Source: Flavobacteriales bacterium (GTDB taxonomy: Bacteria; Bacteroidota; Bacteroidia; Flavobacteriales_D; Crocinitomicaceae). Taken from it: a stretch of 64,000 nt of DNA. The stretch covers positions 62,001 through 126,000 of the forward strand of contig CANGJM010000002.1 of the NCBI GenBank assembly GCA_947454525.1. Direction: 5' to 3'. Under the pieces are notes generated by a model. It made no database searches, was not told the DNA's origin, and was given only the letters and a program-made list of their open reading frames with translations. The translations under genes were made by a program, and so were the position numbers. Shown here piece by piece: positions 7,652-16,616 of the stretch (its first letter is position 1; each line of letters starts with the position of its first letter).

Positions 7652-7768
7652 GGAAGAGATTTCGAGTTGCTTCGATAAAATTACACGATTCAAGTGGAAA
7701 AGCAAGGGTTGAGATCTATTCGAATCTAGATTTATGAAAATGAAAAGAAGTCAGACAAGCGACACGAC

Positions 7769-8338
7769 TCATTTCACCAAATACACCAAGTATTTTTCGG
7801 CAGGGATGCTAAATCCAAGTTGTTCATCGTAAACATTCATCAACGTTCGGTAAAATCCAACATTCGAGTTTGGATGTGTGTTTCGGTAGCATTTCACCAA
7901 GTTAAGTGCTGAAATCTTGGACCATATTTCGGAAAGATCTGCTGAACTTGGATTGCCAATCCACTGAATTTTTGTCGAGTCGAAGGGAATAGATTCATTG
8001 GATGAACCCAAAACGTTCGGTTCAATTTTGGTCGCGTTATACGTGAGTTTGGACATTTTTTGCTCGAACAATACCAGGTCATTTGGTATGAATTTCCAAG
8101 CTATATAATTCTCAAATCCATCGTTCATCGTCAAATGGTATATCGGCAATTTGTTTTGGATCAATTCGGTGGTAGCTAGCTGGTATTCATACGCAGCATC
8201 GAATTCCGTTCCCACCTGCAGAATTAAAAAATTCCCCTTGGACTGATATTCATTCGGTATAGCCGAAGTTGGTACTTTCTCCTTTGTGCAGCTGAAGAAA
8301 AGGAAAGAAAGAAAAAATAGGAATGTAAAGGATTTCAT
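7769..8338 (-). CDS. Hypothetical lipoprotein
   Basis: A 189-residue protein with a lipoprotein signal peptide (phenylalanine-rich core, lipobox FLFFSC, Cys about residue 17). No family is recognised in the mature part. It stands alone between the YD-repeat operon (117-nt gap) and the decayed fragment near 8500. Location is probably the periplasmic or outer-membrane leaflet. Confidence 0.65.
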   Translation of the reverse strand: MKSFTFLFFLSFLFFSCTKEKVPTSAIPNEYQSKGNFLILQVGTEFDAAYEYQLATTELIQNKLPIYHLTMNDGFENYIAWKFIPNDLVLFEQKMSKLTYNATKIEPNVLGSSNESIPFDSTKIQWIGNPSSADLSEIWSKISALNLVKCYRNTHPNSNVGFYRTLMNVYDEQLGFSIPAEKYLVYLVK

Positions 8339-8483
8339 GGTGTTTCGTTTAAGTAAGTTTTAGACAAAACGTTCCTCGCATTGGGTATTCAATGCACGTA
8401 TGAATGTCAAATAAAGTAACGCTTAATTCCTACTTGAGGTGGTGTACCAGAAATCCCTAAATGAAATCTCCAATACGACATTT

Positions 8484-8550
8484 TCAACTCTTTTTTCTTG
8501 TCAAATAAATCACATAGGATAAGGCAACATTGAACACGATTACATGTGAC
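8484..8550 (-). pseudogene. Decayed 3' end of a membrane-protein paralogue
   Basis: On the minus strand this stretch encodes VIVFNVALSYVIYLTRKKS and a stop at 8484-8486. The intact membrane protein at 11076-11687 ends IVILFNVALSYVIYLTGKK. DNA identity is high over about 45 bp (TCAAATAAATCACATAGGA is shared exactly) and lost upstream, where a stop codon appears in frame. It is a remnant of another copy of that family, just downstream of the lipoprotein gene. Confidence 0.75.
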
Positions 8551-8564
8551 ACTAAACCGCTTAT

Positions 8565-8999
8565 TTAATCCGGTATTAAGCCAATATTCATTTTTCCAGC
8601 GGCGTAGTCATGGATATCAATGACGTACGTAAATTTACCAATCCCTAATGGTTGTTCTCCAACATAGTCGATTGGTTGCAATTTAAATTCTTTGTCACCG
8701 ATATTAAACCGAATATAAGCATAATGATATGCAGTATCAAATGAGCGATAGCAGGTCGTTTCACCTTTTTTTATAATACCGCAATTAACTGGTCCGGAAA
8801 CAGGATCTAAAACCACATTACAAAAATCGTATTTACTGATATTTGTAATCCGAATGTTTGTTTTGGTCGAATCTTCTGAACAGGCAGACACAGCATGTTG
8901 ATTACAGTTCTTAATGCTGTTTTTTTTGCATGCTGAAAAGATGAACATCATCAAAGATGTTAGCATAAGCGTTCGGAATAGGACTTTTGTTTCTTTCAT
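8565..8999 (-). CDS. Hypothetical lipoprotein with an upstream palindrome
   Basis: A 144-residue lipoprotein: signal peptide with core LMLTSLMMFIFSAC and acylated Cys about residue 23, followed by KKNS. The mature part is beta-rich with several cysteines (CNQHAVSAC, FCNVV, VNCG, TTCY) that could form disulfides. No family is recognised. An 18-bp near-palindrome lies 59-76 bp upstream of the ATG, the same element found before two other units of this locus, so it is probably co-regulated with them. Confidence 0.68.
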   Translation of the reverse strand: MKETKVLFRTLMLTSLMMFIFSACKKNSIKNCNQHAVSACSEDSTKTNIRITNISKYDFCNVVLDPVSGPVNCGIIKKGETTCYRSFDTAYHYAYIRFNIGDKEFKLQPIDYVGEQPLGIGKFTYVIDIHDYAAGKMNIGLIPD

Positions 9000-9057
9000 A
9001 TTGCTTATATTTAGTGATTATTCGATTATAAAGGTAGTGATTGATGGAGTGATATTT

Positions 9058-9075
9058 TTTAGTACTTGTTCTAAA
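9058..9075. promoter_or_regulatory. Candidate operator, copy 1 (imperfect palindrome)
   Basis: TTTAGTACTTGTTCTAAA matches the perfect palindrome at 18227-18244 at 16 of 18 positions, with the conserved half-site TGTTCTAAA intact. It is 59 bp upstream of the lipoprotein gene start. A -7-like TACCTTTA (minus strand, 9029-9036) lies between site and gene, with no -33 TTG at normal spacing, which would fit an activator-dependent promoter. Confidence 0.65.
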
Positions 9076-9088
9076 AGTCAATCAATTA

Positions 9089-9127
9089 TCACCTCAACAC
9101 CAACTTCTTAAGACTTTGGTGTCTTGT
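9089..9127 (-). pseudogene. Remnant of a T9SS sorting-domain 3' end
   Basis: In a frame different from the gene that ends at 9127, the minus strand reads RHQSLKKLVLR and stop (TGA at 9089-9091). This resembles the C-terminus WVKKLVVR of the T9SS protein at 11722-13326, and the DNA ACCTCAnCACCAACTTCTT is shared between 9091 and 11722. It appears to be the leftover end of a second copy of that gene family. Confidence 0.55.
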
Positions 9128-10908
9128 TATAACTTTATGATTTTCCCTAACCAACTTCTCGACTTTCCAATTATTTTAATGTGGTATTTACCAGCGAGTT
9201 CCGAGTTTAGGTCTACTTCGAAGCCATTAAATGCCGAAACTTGTTTATAGTTGGCTACTAGGCGACCGAATTCATCGGTGATTTGAATATCGAGTAATTC
9301 ATTGGTTGGTAAAAGGATCGTGAACGAATTAAAAGTAGGATTTGGATACATGTTTAGTTCCGCTTCATTGTTGTCGGGGACATGTGCCTCTTGAATTAAT
9401 TCATAAACTAAAGTGTCTTTACAGCCTATGGTGCTCACTGTCATTTGATAAGATTTAGACTGCGCATATTGATGCTGGACAAAAAACAGTTCGCTTGAAT
9501 CGGAATAAGAAGTTTGGAAGTTGGTCGAAGGAGTACCATCACCCCAATCAATGGTTGTTTCAAAAAATGAATCAGCCTCAATTTGAACTGAGACTAATCC
9601 ATCTTGCTCATTGGTTTGAACATTGTGCATCATATCTGTCATTCTACCTAGGCAGTTGACTTTGGCTACGAAGGCTTTTTGGTAAAAGAAAAAATCTTCC
9701 ATAATGCCTCCATAAATGATAATATCATCGTTCGGCAATGAAATATAACCTAGTCCTAAAGTAGAATTTTCACTAGACGTATGAAAAGACCGTTCCCAAA
9801 TTTTTTCGCCATTTGGGTCTATACAAAGTAAGCGCGTTTGTAGGCTTTGGTCACCATCCATTTGCTGAAAGTCGCCATCAGTTCCTTTAAAAATATCGTT
9901 ACCGAAAAATAAAAGGTTGCCAGATTCGAGCTTCAATGCCCCCCAAATATTTGATGCATAGGGTTTTGCTTGGTCTTGAAGATGCAATTTTTGAATTGGA
10001 TAATAGTTTTCCCAGAGAAGATTCCCTTCTTGATTAAATTTTTTGATATAACTTATAAAATGCGTATTATTTACGGAATTTGAGGAATCTCTTACACCAA
10101 AGAAAAACAAACTACTATCAGAATTCTGAAATGAACAAGATGTTATATTTTGATTCAACAAAAACAATTGTTTTTTCCATGTGAAATCTTCATTTAATAA
10201 AAAGAATTGCCCTATTGATGAATTGATACTTGTATTTGAACGTATTTGAACTAGATAAGATTTATTTAGTAATTGTCGAACATGATGAATAGTGCCAATA
10301 TTTGAAGGTATATGTGGAATAATATGTGATAAATCTGTGGTGAACTTTAATGCCCCAGTTGTGTCAAAAATACCAATTAATGCACGTGAATTAGGACTTC
10401 GACCAAAGCAAATTATATCGCCATTTTTTTGGATGGTAAATTCAGAATACCAATCTGAATCTATTATAGATGGGTATGCATCTAACTCAAATTCTGTACT
10501 AATTCCTTGTTGTATATTCGTGTACTTTCGGAGGGTTCTTACAACGTTATCCTGCATTCCCATATCAATGAACTGGTCGTCAACAAACCCTGATGAAAAT
10601 GGTGGATTTTCAATTCCCATTAATGCAACGTTAGGCTCAATTCTCTTTTCAAGGAGCACTCCTGTATTAACATCAATAAACTCGAGTGTCCGTTGATAAA
10701 TTTGGTCATTTCCACCCAAAAATTGTTGACCCAATAATAAAACAGTGTCCTCAGATAACAGTACTCCTCCGGCATAAAAATGATAATATGAAGGATGAGT
10801 TGAATCTGAAGCTAAGTGAATTCTATTAAAATACGGATAACTTGAAGGGGTTTGAGACCTAACCCAAACCCCATAAAACATGACTGCGGCAAACGCTATA
10901 AATCTCAT
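9127..10908 (-). CDS. T9SS-exported protein with PKD-like domain
   Basis: A 593-residue secreted protein. An N-terminal signal peptide (RFIAFAAVMFYGVWVRSQ) leads into a long beta-propeller-like region rich in repeated phrases about event or value displays, then a PKD-like domain (about 440-505; TIDWGDGTPS), then a type A sorting domain (about 515-593; MYPNPTFNSF ... GKYHIKIIGKSRSWLGKIIKL shortened to KIIKL end). The T9SS would carry it across the outer membrane to the surface or medium. Its ATG overlaps the stop of a 54-codon frame (ATGA), placing it in the operon with the membrane protein and the two-component genes. Confidence 0.85.
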   Translation of the reverse strand: MRFIAFAAVMFYGVWVRSQTPSSYPYFNRIHLASDSTHPSYYHFYAGGVLLSEDTVLLLGQQFLGGNDQIYQRTLEFIDVNTGVLLEKRIEPNVALMGIENPPFSSGFVDDQFIDMGMQDNVVRTLRKYTNIQQGISTEFELDAYPSIIDSDWYSEFTIQKNGDIICFGRSPNSRALIGIFDTTGALKFTTDLSHIIPHIPSNIGTIHHVRQLLNKSYLVQIRSNTSINSSIGQFFLLNEDFTWKKQLFLLNQNITSCSFQNSDSSLFFFGVRDSSNSVNNTHFISYIKKFNQEGNLLWENYYPIQKLHLQDQAKPYASNIWGALKLESGNLLFFGNDIFKGTDGDFQQMDGDQSLQTRLLCIDPNGEKIWERSFHTSSENSTLGLGYISLPNDDIIIYGGIMEDFFFYQKAFVAKVNCLGRMTDMMHNVQTNEQDGLVSVQIEADSFFETTIDWGDGTPSTNFQTSYSDSSELFFVQHQYAQSKSYQMTVSTIGCKDTLVYELIQEAHVPDNNEAELNMYPNPTFNSFTILLPTNELLDIQITDEFGRLVANYKQVSAFNGFEVDLNSELAGKYHIKIIGKSRSWLGKIIKL

Positions 10909-11069
10909 TCAAGAATAATTAATTTTTCAAATTCGGTTGGCATACTAAAATCACATGGCAACCAACTAACTAACGGAGTTGAGGCAGAAATATTATTTTC
11001 CGCCTGAATTTTATTGTGATCAGTAGTTTCCATCAAAGAATGACTAGTATGATATGGAGTGTACGTCAT
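10905..11069 (-). CDS. Possible small protein (54 aa)
   Basis: An ATG at 11067-11069, 6 nt after the stop of the membrane protein gene, opens a 54-residue frame beginning MTYTPYHTSHSLMETT and ending FEKLIILE. Its TGA overlaps the ATG of the downstream T9SS gene as ATGA. The two tight junctions are what one expects of a translated operon gene, and an otherwise unexplained 167-nt gap is filled. It has one cysteine, no membrane segment, and no recognised family. It could instead be a chance frame. Confidence 0.5.
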   Translation of the reverse strand: MTYTPYHTSHSLMETTDHNKIQAENNISASTPLVSWLPCDFSMPTEFEKLIILE

Positions 11070-11075
11070 GTGAAA

Positions 11076-11687
11076 TTATTTTTTTCCTGTCAAATAAATC
11101 ACATAGGACAAGGCAACGTTGAACAAGATGACGATGGAATATACATATGGGAATAAGCGCATAAAGAGTGACATGTCGCTTCGGATGATGTCTTCAAAAA
11201 TGAAATACAATATGAGTGTAGAATAATAGGTGAAAACAGACACGGCGAAAAGCTTTTTGCCATTTTGAAGGGATTCTTTTGAACGAACTACGAGGTAAAA
11301 ATTGATGAAAATGACAAGGGAATAAGTGTATATTGTTGCATACCAGTTATTCAACCAAAAGTCCCAGGTTGTAAGAAATTCAATCAGAGCAATTAGTAAA
11401 ACACTAGCTTGAAACAAGCGAATGGTTCTTGTTTTAAACAGTGCTTGACTTCGGGCAAGTTCCAAGTAAAAAAGACCTTCGCAGACCACCGTAAAGTGAG
11501 CCATTGGCAAAGAGGAATCGAGTTGTTTTTCCAAGAAAAGACTGATCACATCTGTTATAAATCGATAAAGAAAAAAGGCCAGTAATAACTTGTTAAACTT
11601 GGAATGCTCCATTTTTTTCCAAGTAGTTAGGAAAAAAAATACGGGAAGCACACTTGATAAAGACGCGAAATAATAAAAGTAGCTCAT
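11076..11687 (-). CDS. Multi-pass membrane protein, paralogue A
   Basis: A 203-residue integral membrane protein with about six or seven hydrophobic segments. The ATG at 11685-11687 is chosen over an upstream TTG because it aligns with the paralogues at 16790 and 17502 (pattern MxxFxxxxxxxxxxSxLP). It shares their layout, including a conserved region near PMAHFTVVCEGLFYL, equivalent to PAAHISICIEFYILL and PAVHFSVLFEFYILL. No family name is known to me. It sits in the operon of the kinase, regulator and T9SS genes. A 7TM-type signal receptor or transporter are both conceivable. Confidence 0.75.
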   Translation of the reverse strand: MSYFYYFASLSSVLPVFFFLTTWKKMEHSKFNKLLLAFFLYRFITDVISLFLEKQLDSSLPMAHFTVVCEGLFYLELARSQALFKTRTIRLFQASVLLIALIEFLTTWDFWLNNWYATIYTYSLVIFINFYLVVRSKESLQNGKKLFAVSVFTYYSTLILYFIFEDIIRSDMSLFMRLFPYVYSIVILFNVALSYVIYLTGKK

Positions 11688-11721
11688 GGGACTCAAAAGT
11701 TGTATTCGTTCTATTATTTAC

Positions 11722-13326
11722 CTACCTCACCACCAACTTCTTCACCCATTGCTGTTCTCCTTGCGAAATATGCGCAAAATAAACTCCCGTTGCTTGTTCA
11801 CTCATATCAAAGGAATTATCAGAAGAAAGTTTATTGAGCTCAAATACTGCCACTTGTTTTCCTTGCTGGTCTAGCATGGTAATAAGCATGGGTTCTTCAC
11901 TTAAGCTAGAAACTTGAAAAATTCCGTCAGAAGGGTTGGGAAAAATTCCGATTTCTGTAGCTGTGGCATTAACTACTTCTATTCCTAAATATTGTCCGGC
12001 TTGATCGTATCCGTCTGGGTCGGTTCGGTAGGTGAAGTAATAGGTACTGTCTGAACTTGCTCTGGTTGCACCTGCAAACAATAAATCTCCATTATTGGCT
12101 ATTGTCATAGAAGTTAAATATTGTTGGGGATCACCATTGATTAAAAAATGTTTACAAAAAATGCGATTTCCAGCCATATTTCGTTTTTCTAGAAAAAACA
12201 GAGGCTCGAATGTGTTATTTTGATTTGTAACATTTCCATAAACAAAAATTGAATTTGTAAAGGTGTCGATGACAAGTTGTGGGTTGTCGTTATACAAATA
12301 TTGACTTTGAGGAAGTGTTCCAACTTTTTCACACCATTGCACATTAAATGTAGAATCCATTTTGTTTACAAAGACTTTGAATACATCTTCACCATTATTA
12401 CATGTTTCAGATCGTGTAGTAAGAAATGCTAATTTGTCCTTTTTTGAATCAGCAGATACGACCCAATCACAGGCAATTGATGAATTATGAAGGCTAAAGT
12501 CCTTATAAATTTCTTGGAAGGAAATGACAGAATCTTGATTCCAATACCAAATTGTTGGAGAGCCACCAAAAAAATCATTGTTTGGATGTAGTCCATCGGC
12601 TCTGATTTGTTCACCAATAGATAGGTAAGCATTTTTAAATGGAAACGTATATTGCAATTGGCCTTGAACAATAGGTAAGTTTGCATAAACATTACCCAAT
12701 GGTAATTCTATGGAATCTAAAATTGTAGCATCATTTTGAAGTAACAAAACATACGGCTTGGTATAAATTGACCCAAGTGCGGGAGAAATGATACTTGGAT
12801 TGAAATATGTTTTGAATCCTGATAGTGCAGATAAATTATAATCAAGTTCTGTGGAATGCATATAACGCTGAAGGGTATCAATAGAGAATTTATTTTTGTG
12901 AATGATACCTGTATTGTAATCAAACAACGCCAAATGTAATGAATCATCTAAGACTTGGTCATCTTCTTCTTTATAACCCATCATTAGAACATCGGATCGC
13001 TTTACAAGACCCGTTGAATATGTTAAAGTATATAGTGAATTTATATGTGTTGTATCTATGTATTTCCATAAGAGTGAATGGTTGTTTTTATCTAGACTTA
13101 TAATCCCCGCATAGCGATTAAAATTATACCCTTCATAACCTGAAAGGAAATATTGTTCTCCAATCTCATAGATGTATGTACCTTCAAAATAAGTATAAAC
13201 CTGTGGCAAAGTAGTTACGGCCGGAGTTGAATATTTGTAAAGCCCTCTAATAGGATTAGTAGATTGAGAAAAACTGGTGAATGCAGCCAAAAAGCATAAA
13301 ATGAGTAAGATTGCACGTATTTTCAT
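11722..13326 (-). CDS. T9SS-exported protein, beta-propeller-like
   Basis: A 534-residue secreted protein with signal peptide (ILLILCFLAAFTSFSQ), a long beta-rich body without a recognised enzyme motif, and a sorting domain (about 455-534; IGIFPNPSDGIFQVSSLSEE ... ending WVKKLVVR). The tail is closely related to that of the protein at 14962-16551, so these are paralogues. It follows the response regulator gene after 46 nt and precedes membrane paralogue A by 34 nt. A surface or secreted role is expected; substrate or partner is unknown. Confidence 0.85.
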   Translation of the reverse strand: MKIRAILLILCFLAAFTSFSQSTNPIRGLYKYSTPAVTTLPQVYTYFEGTYIYEIGEQYFLSGYEGYNFNRYAGIISLDKNNHSLLWKYIDTTHINSLYTLTYSTGLVKRSDVLMMGYKEEDDQVLDDSLHLALFDYNTGIIHKNKFSIDTLQRYMHSTELDYNLSALSGFKTYFNPSIISPALGSIYTKPYVLLLQNDATILDSIELPLGNVYANLPIVQGQLQYTFPFKNAYLSIGEQIRADGLHPNNDFFGGSPTIWYWNQDSVISFQEIYKDFSLHNSSIACDWVVSADSKKDKLAFLTTRSETCNNGEDVFKVFVNKMDSTFNVQWCEKVGTLPQSQYLYNDNPQLVIDTFTNSIFVYGNVTNQNNTFEPLFFLEKRNMAGNRIFCKHFLINGDPQQYLTSMTIANNGDLLFAGATRASSDSTYYFTYRTDPDGYDQAGQYLGIEVVNATATEIGIFPNPSDGIFQVSSLSEEPMLITMLDQQGKQVAVFELNKLSSDNSFDMSEQATGVYFAHISQGEQQWVKKLVVR

Positions 13327-13372
13327 AGCTTGTGTTTTTAAGGTTCAAATTCATTGTTTACTGACAGCTTTT

Positions 13373-14122
13373 TTAAGCATTCGGATCCCGGAGGCGTTGC
13401 ATGCGTCGTTCTAACTTTTCTATTTCGGAGGCTTCGATTTCTGCCTGTATTTCTTCGTTGGTTCTTGGGGTGTAAAATCCATCGAGGATGCTCAAACGCA
13501 TGAGTTCATTCGATGTTTTGACCTGATAAGCCTTGAGCAAGCGCGTGCGAATCAAGTCGACCGTTTTTTTCGAAGTACTGATGCGATCTCCGATTTCCTT
13601 GCTGGTTAATCCATCGCATAAATAGTGTAAGACCCTTAAATCTCGGTCGGAAAATCCACGGAAAATTTGTTTTTGCTGCCGCTTGTGGTGTTTGTATTTT
13701 TCGTTTTCAAAAGAATTTTCGGAAAAGGCACTTAAAAAAGCCCCGTTTAACTGGACTTGTTCAATGGCAAATATCATTTCTTCCATGGAACATTCTTTTA
13801 ATAAATAAGAAGCTGCTCCGAAGCGCAGGCATTCCATCGCAATTTCAGGGTCGTTGTGCATCGATAACATAATGGCCTTCACCTCCGGATGCGAAATACT
13901 CAATTGTTGCACCGTTTGAATGCCATTTAAAACGGGCATTTCGATGTCTAAGAGTACAATGTCCACCTCGCTTGACTGCAATTGGTCTAAGAATTCTTGT
14001 CCGTTGGCTGCAACAATCACCAGATTCAAATGCGCGTAGGCCTGGAGCATACTCGCTAAGCCTTGCCTAACAATGGCATGGTCGTCTACAAGCGCGAGGC
14101 GTATGTGCGTGGATTCAGTCAT
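13373..14122 (-). CDS. LuxR/NarL-type response regulator
   Basis: A 249-residue response regulator. Receiver domain: acidic pair D13-D14, phosphoacceptor D59 in VLLDIEMP, S87 and K109 in SYLLKE. Output domain: LuxR helix-turn-helix at about 155-215 (FSDRDLRVLHYLCDGLTSKE, IGDRISTSKKTVDLIRTRLL). A charged C-terminal tail of about 30 residues is extra compared with typical members. Its ATG directly follows the stop of the histidine kinase with no gap, so it is the cognate partner. NarL-type dimers bind short palindromes, so it is the prime candidate for the three 18-bp palindromes around this locus. Confidence 0.93.
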   Translation of the reverse strand: MTESTHIRLALVDDHAIVRQGLASMLQAYAHLNLVIVAANGQEFLDQLQSSEVDIVLLDIEMPVLNGIQTVQQLSISHPEVKAIMLSMHNDPEIAMECLRFGAASYLLKECSMEEMIFAIEQVQLNGAFLSAFSENSFENEKYKHHKRQQKQIFRGFSDRDLRVLHYLCDGLTSKEIGDRISTSKKTVDLIRTRLLKAYQVKTSNELMRLSILDGFYTPRTNEEIQAEIEASEIEKLERRMQRLRDPNA

Positions 14123-14929
14123 TTAAGCGAATTGAAGTTCAGTGATTAAATGAATCTCCCCCTGCTGTGCATGGCGTTGAAAGGAAAGTTTCGCGGAGAT
14201 TTGTCGGCAACGATAGCGAATATTATCTAATCCTTGTCCGTTTGTATTGGTCTGCAATTTTTCATAGTCCTCGCCGCTCAAGGCGATGCCATCGTGTTGT
14301 ATCGTCAAGTGCATTTGTGGTGCATGGTAGTCCAATTTCATGTTGACCTTTTTTGGCAAACTATGTTTCATCAAGTTGGTCATGAGTTCACTGGCAATGT
14401 AAAAGAAATGCGTCATGGTTTCCTCTTGGATGCGCAGTTTTGGGGGGAGGTTGGACTCGAATTGAAAATCATCACTCAGGACATTTGTTTTTTGTTGTCC
14501 CATGCGCTCTAGTCCTTTGGAGAGTCCAAACTTCTGCAAGTAAAAGGGCATCAGATCGTTGCTCATGCTGCGAATTTCCTCGATGCTTTGTTGGATTAAA
14601 GTCGAAGCATTCGAAAGGGTAAGCGCTTGCTGAGAAGACAACTGGGATTCATCTTCGAGTAATTGCAAGTTCTTTTGGGCCATGGACAGTAAGGCGCCTA
14701 GTTCATCGTGTAGTTTGCGTGCGATTTTACTGCGTTCGGCTTCTTGTGTGGAAACGGTCAAGGCTAGTTTGTCGTTTTCTTGTCGTTCAATTTCATCCTT
14801 CAGTAATTGCTCACCCAAGGCTTTGATCTGCCGATTTTTATCCGCGAGAAAAACCATCCCAATTCCCATCACAAGAGAAAAGAGCATTCCAAGGTTGATC
14901 AATAAAGCGAGTTCTTCCGGATTTTTCAT
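14123..14929 (-). CDS. Histidine kinase with minimal sensor region (HisKA_3)
   Basis: A 268-residue kinase starting at the ATG at 14927-14929, since a longer frame would overlap the upstream gene without added signal. One membrane segment (about 8-29), a coiled linker, the HisKA_3 box with H74 (ERSKIARKLHDELGALL), an N-box (ASELMTNLMKHS), a reduced G1 motif (IQHDGIAL) and G2 (GQGLDNIRYRC). It should autophosphorylate and pass phosphate to the adjacent LuxR-type regulator. There is essentially no periplasmic sensor domain, so sensing probably depends on partner proteins. It follows a T9SS gene after 32 nt. Confidence 0.92.
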   Translation of the reverse strand: MKNPEELALLINLGMLFSLVMGIGMVFLADKNRQIKALGEQLLKDEIERQENDKLALTVSTQEAERSKIARKLHDELGALLSMAQKNLQLLEDESQLSSQQALTLSNASTLIQQSIEEIRSMSNDLMPFYLQKFGLSKGLERMGQQKTNVLSDDFQFESNLPPKLRIQEETMTHFFYIASELMTNLMKHSLPKKVNMKLDYHAPQMHLTIQHDGIALSGEDYEKLQTNTNGQGLDNIRYRCRQISAKLSFQRHAQQGEIHLITELQFA

Positions 14930-14961
14930 GTAGTTATAGTGTATTCTAAAGTTAGGTAAAC

Positions 14962-16551
14962 TTATTGCAGCACCACTTTCTTCACCCAAAACTGATCGCC
15001 TTGTTTTACATGAATAAAGTATATTCCTGGAGCTTGGTTTTCTAGTTGAATGGTTGATGTAAATTGACCTTCTAACTGAATTCTTGAACCTTGTTGATCA
15101 TATACTTCAACTTCCATTGGTTCTTCAGACAAACTTTCTAAATGAAAAATTCCTGTTGATGGATTCGGGTAAACACCCAACTCGTTTTGATTGACTTGTG
15201 TTTCTTCGATGCCTAGGTAATCGGCATATTTGGTGATTCCATCCGGAGTAAATCGTATGATGAAAATAGGTGGGGACTCATAAGTATCCTCGTACGATAG
15301 TTGACCACTAAAAGCGATGTCTCCATTTGGACAAATGCTTCCTGCCCATATAGTCAATTTATATATTTCTTTTGTTGTTGAATAATTGGAATCAAAATAT
15401 TTCTTGAATATAAATTGCCCATTATAATCTAATTTATAAATGAATTGCTTGTAATAACTATAATCATTTCCAATAATATTAAAAATTGTCCCAGAAACAT
15501 AAATCCATTGATTTACTGTGTCGACAACGAGTGTATTCGCAGAAAATTCAAATTGATCTAATGGAAATGAGGTATTATTTCGTAAATCTTTTGTCCATTT
15601 TATGTGAAGATTGGAATCTACGTATCTTAAAATCATTTTAATCGGACCAAAACTAACTTGGCCATTTTCATACATCCAATCATCATCTCTGGATAAAGAA
15701 ACATATTCATTTTTTTTTGCTTCTTGCACATTTTTAACTAATGTGGCTTTCAAAGTATCAGATTCTGTAAGGAATTGTTCAGACAAAATCTGGCCATTTT
15801 TACTTGTGAAAATTCTGGTCTTGCAATAAGATTGATTGCCAAACATTGCATTTTTATCAACAAATGAAATAATAGAGGAATCTTTGTATTCGAATGATTT
15901 ACGAACATTAATTGGTTGCCAACCCATTGACCAAAGATTGGGTTGAAAAAAAGTATTGCTAATGATTTCTCCATCTGGGGTTATATTTAATAAAACCCCT
16001 CCTCCCAGAGAGTCAACATTATTTATTCCACTTAATAGGATTGAGCTATCTTTTAATTCCTTTACATCAAAAATTTGAATCTCATTTTGATTTGAGTCAA
16101 AATATTTTTTTCTAAAAATGATATTTCCATTAGGCGCATATTTGCTAATAACCAGTTGAAAATTGGCTGGGTCATCGTTTATGCCTGGTTCACCCTGATC
16201 TGTGACCGTCAAATAATTTCCATCAAGAGTAGTTATAAGAGAATAATACCACATGATTCCTGAATTATTGTAACCTTCAGTAATGTGATCCCAAACATAC
16301 CCCTTCCATTCTTCATCAATGCAAAAAGCATATGATTTTTGATCCCAACCTCCTGATAAGCCTATATTACCCGCTCCAATATATGTAGAATCTGTAGCAA
16401 TTAGCGCGGAGCACTGAAAGACGTAATAATCATTAGTGACGAAACCAGCAGCTGGTGTCCAATATTTTTCAAAGTAATCGGGATGATTGTTCTGCTGGGT
16501 GAACGCAAAAGAAAAAATCATCAGGGATATAACTAAAAGTGTCTGTTTCAT
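14962..16551 (-). CDS. T9SS-exported protein, paralogue of 11722-13326
   Basis: A 529-residue secreted protein: signal peptide (LLVISLMIFSFAFTQ), long beta-rich body, and a type A sorting domain (about 455-529; GVYPNPSTGIFHLESLSEE ... FWVKKVVLQ). It is the first gene of the presumed operon T9SS protein, kinase, regulator, T9SS protein, membrane protein, small protein, T9SS protein. A palindrome lies 66-83 bp upstream of its ATG. Its body is similar in style to, but not clearly the same family as, known propellers. Confidence 0.86.
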   Translation of the reverse strand: MKQTLLVISLMIFSFAFTQQNNHPDYFEKYWTPAAGFVTNDYYVFQCSALIATDSTYIGAGNIGLSGGWDQKSYAFCIDEEWKGYVWDHITEGYNNSGIMWYYSLITTLDGNYLTVTDQGEPGINDDPANFQLVISKYAPNGNIIFRKKYFDSNQNEIQIFDVKELKDSSILLSGINNVDSLGGGVLLNITPDGEIISNTFFQPNLWSMGWQPINVRKSFEYKDSSIISFVDKNAMFGNQSYCKTRIFTSKNGQILSEQFLTESDTLKATLVKNVQEAKKNEYVSLSRDDDWMYENGQVSFGPIKMILRYVDSNLHIKWTKDLRNNTSFPLDQFEFSANTLVVDTVNQWIYVSGTIFNIIGNDYSYYKQFIYKLDYNGQFIFKKYFDSNYSTTKEIYKLTIWAGSICPNGDIAFSGQLSYEDTYESPPIFIIRFTPDGITKYADYLGIEETQVNQNELGVYPNPSTGIFHLESLSEEPMEVEVYDQQGSRIQLEGQFTSTIQLENQAPGIYFIHVKQGDQFWVKKVVLQ

Positions 16552-16616
16552 AGGATTAGATTTCGTTTCGTTAAATGTAATTTTTAATCAACTGATAAAA
16601 AAACACTTACTTCAAT

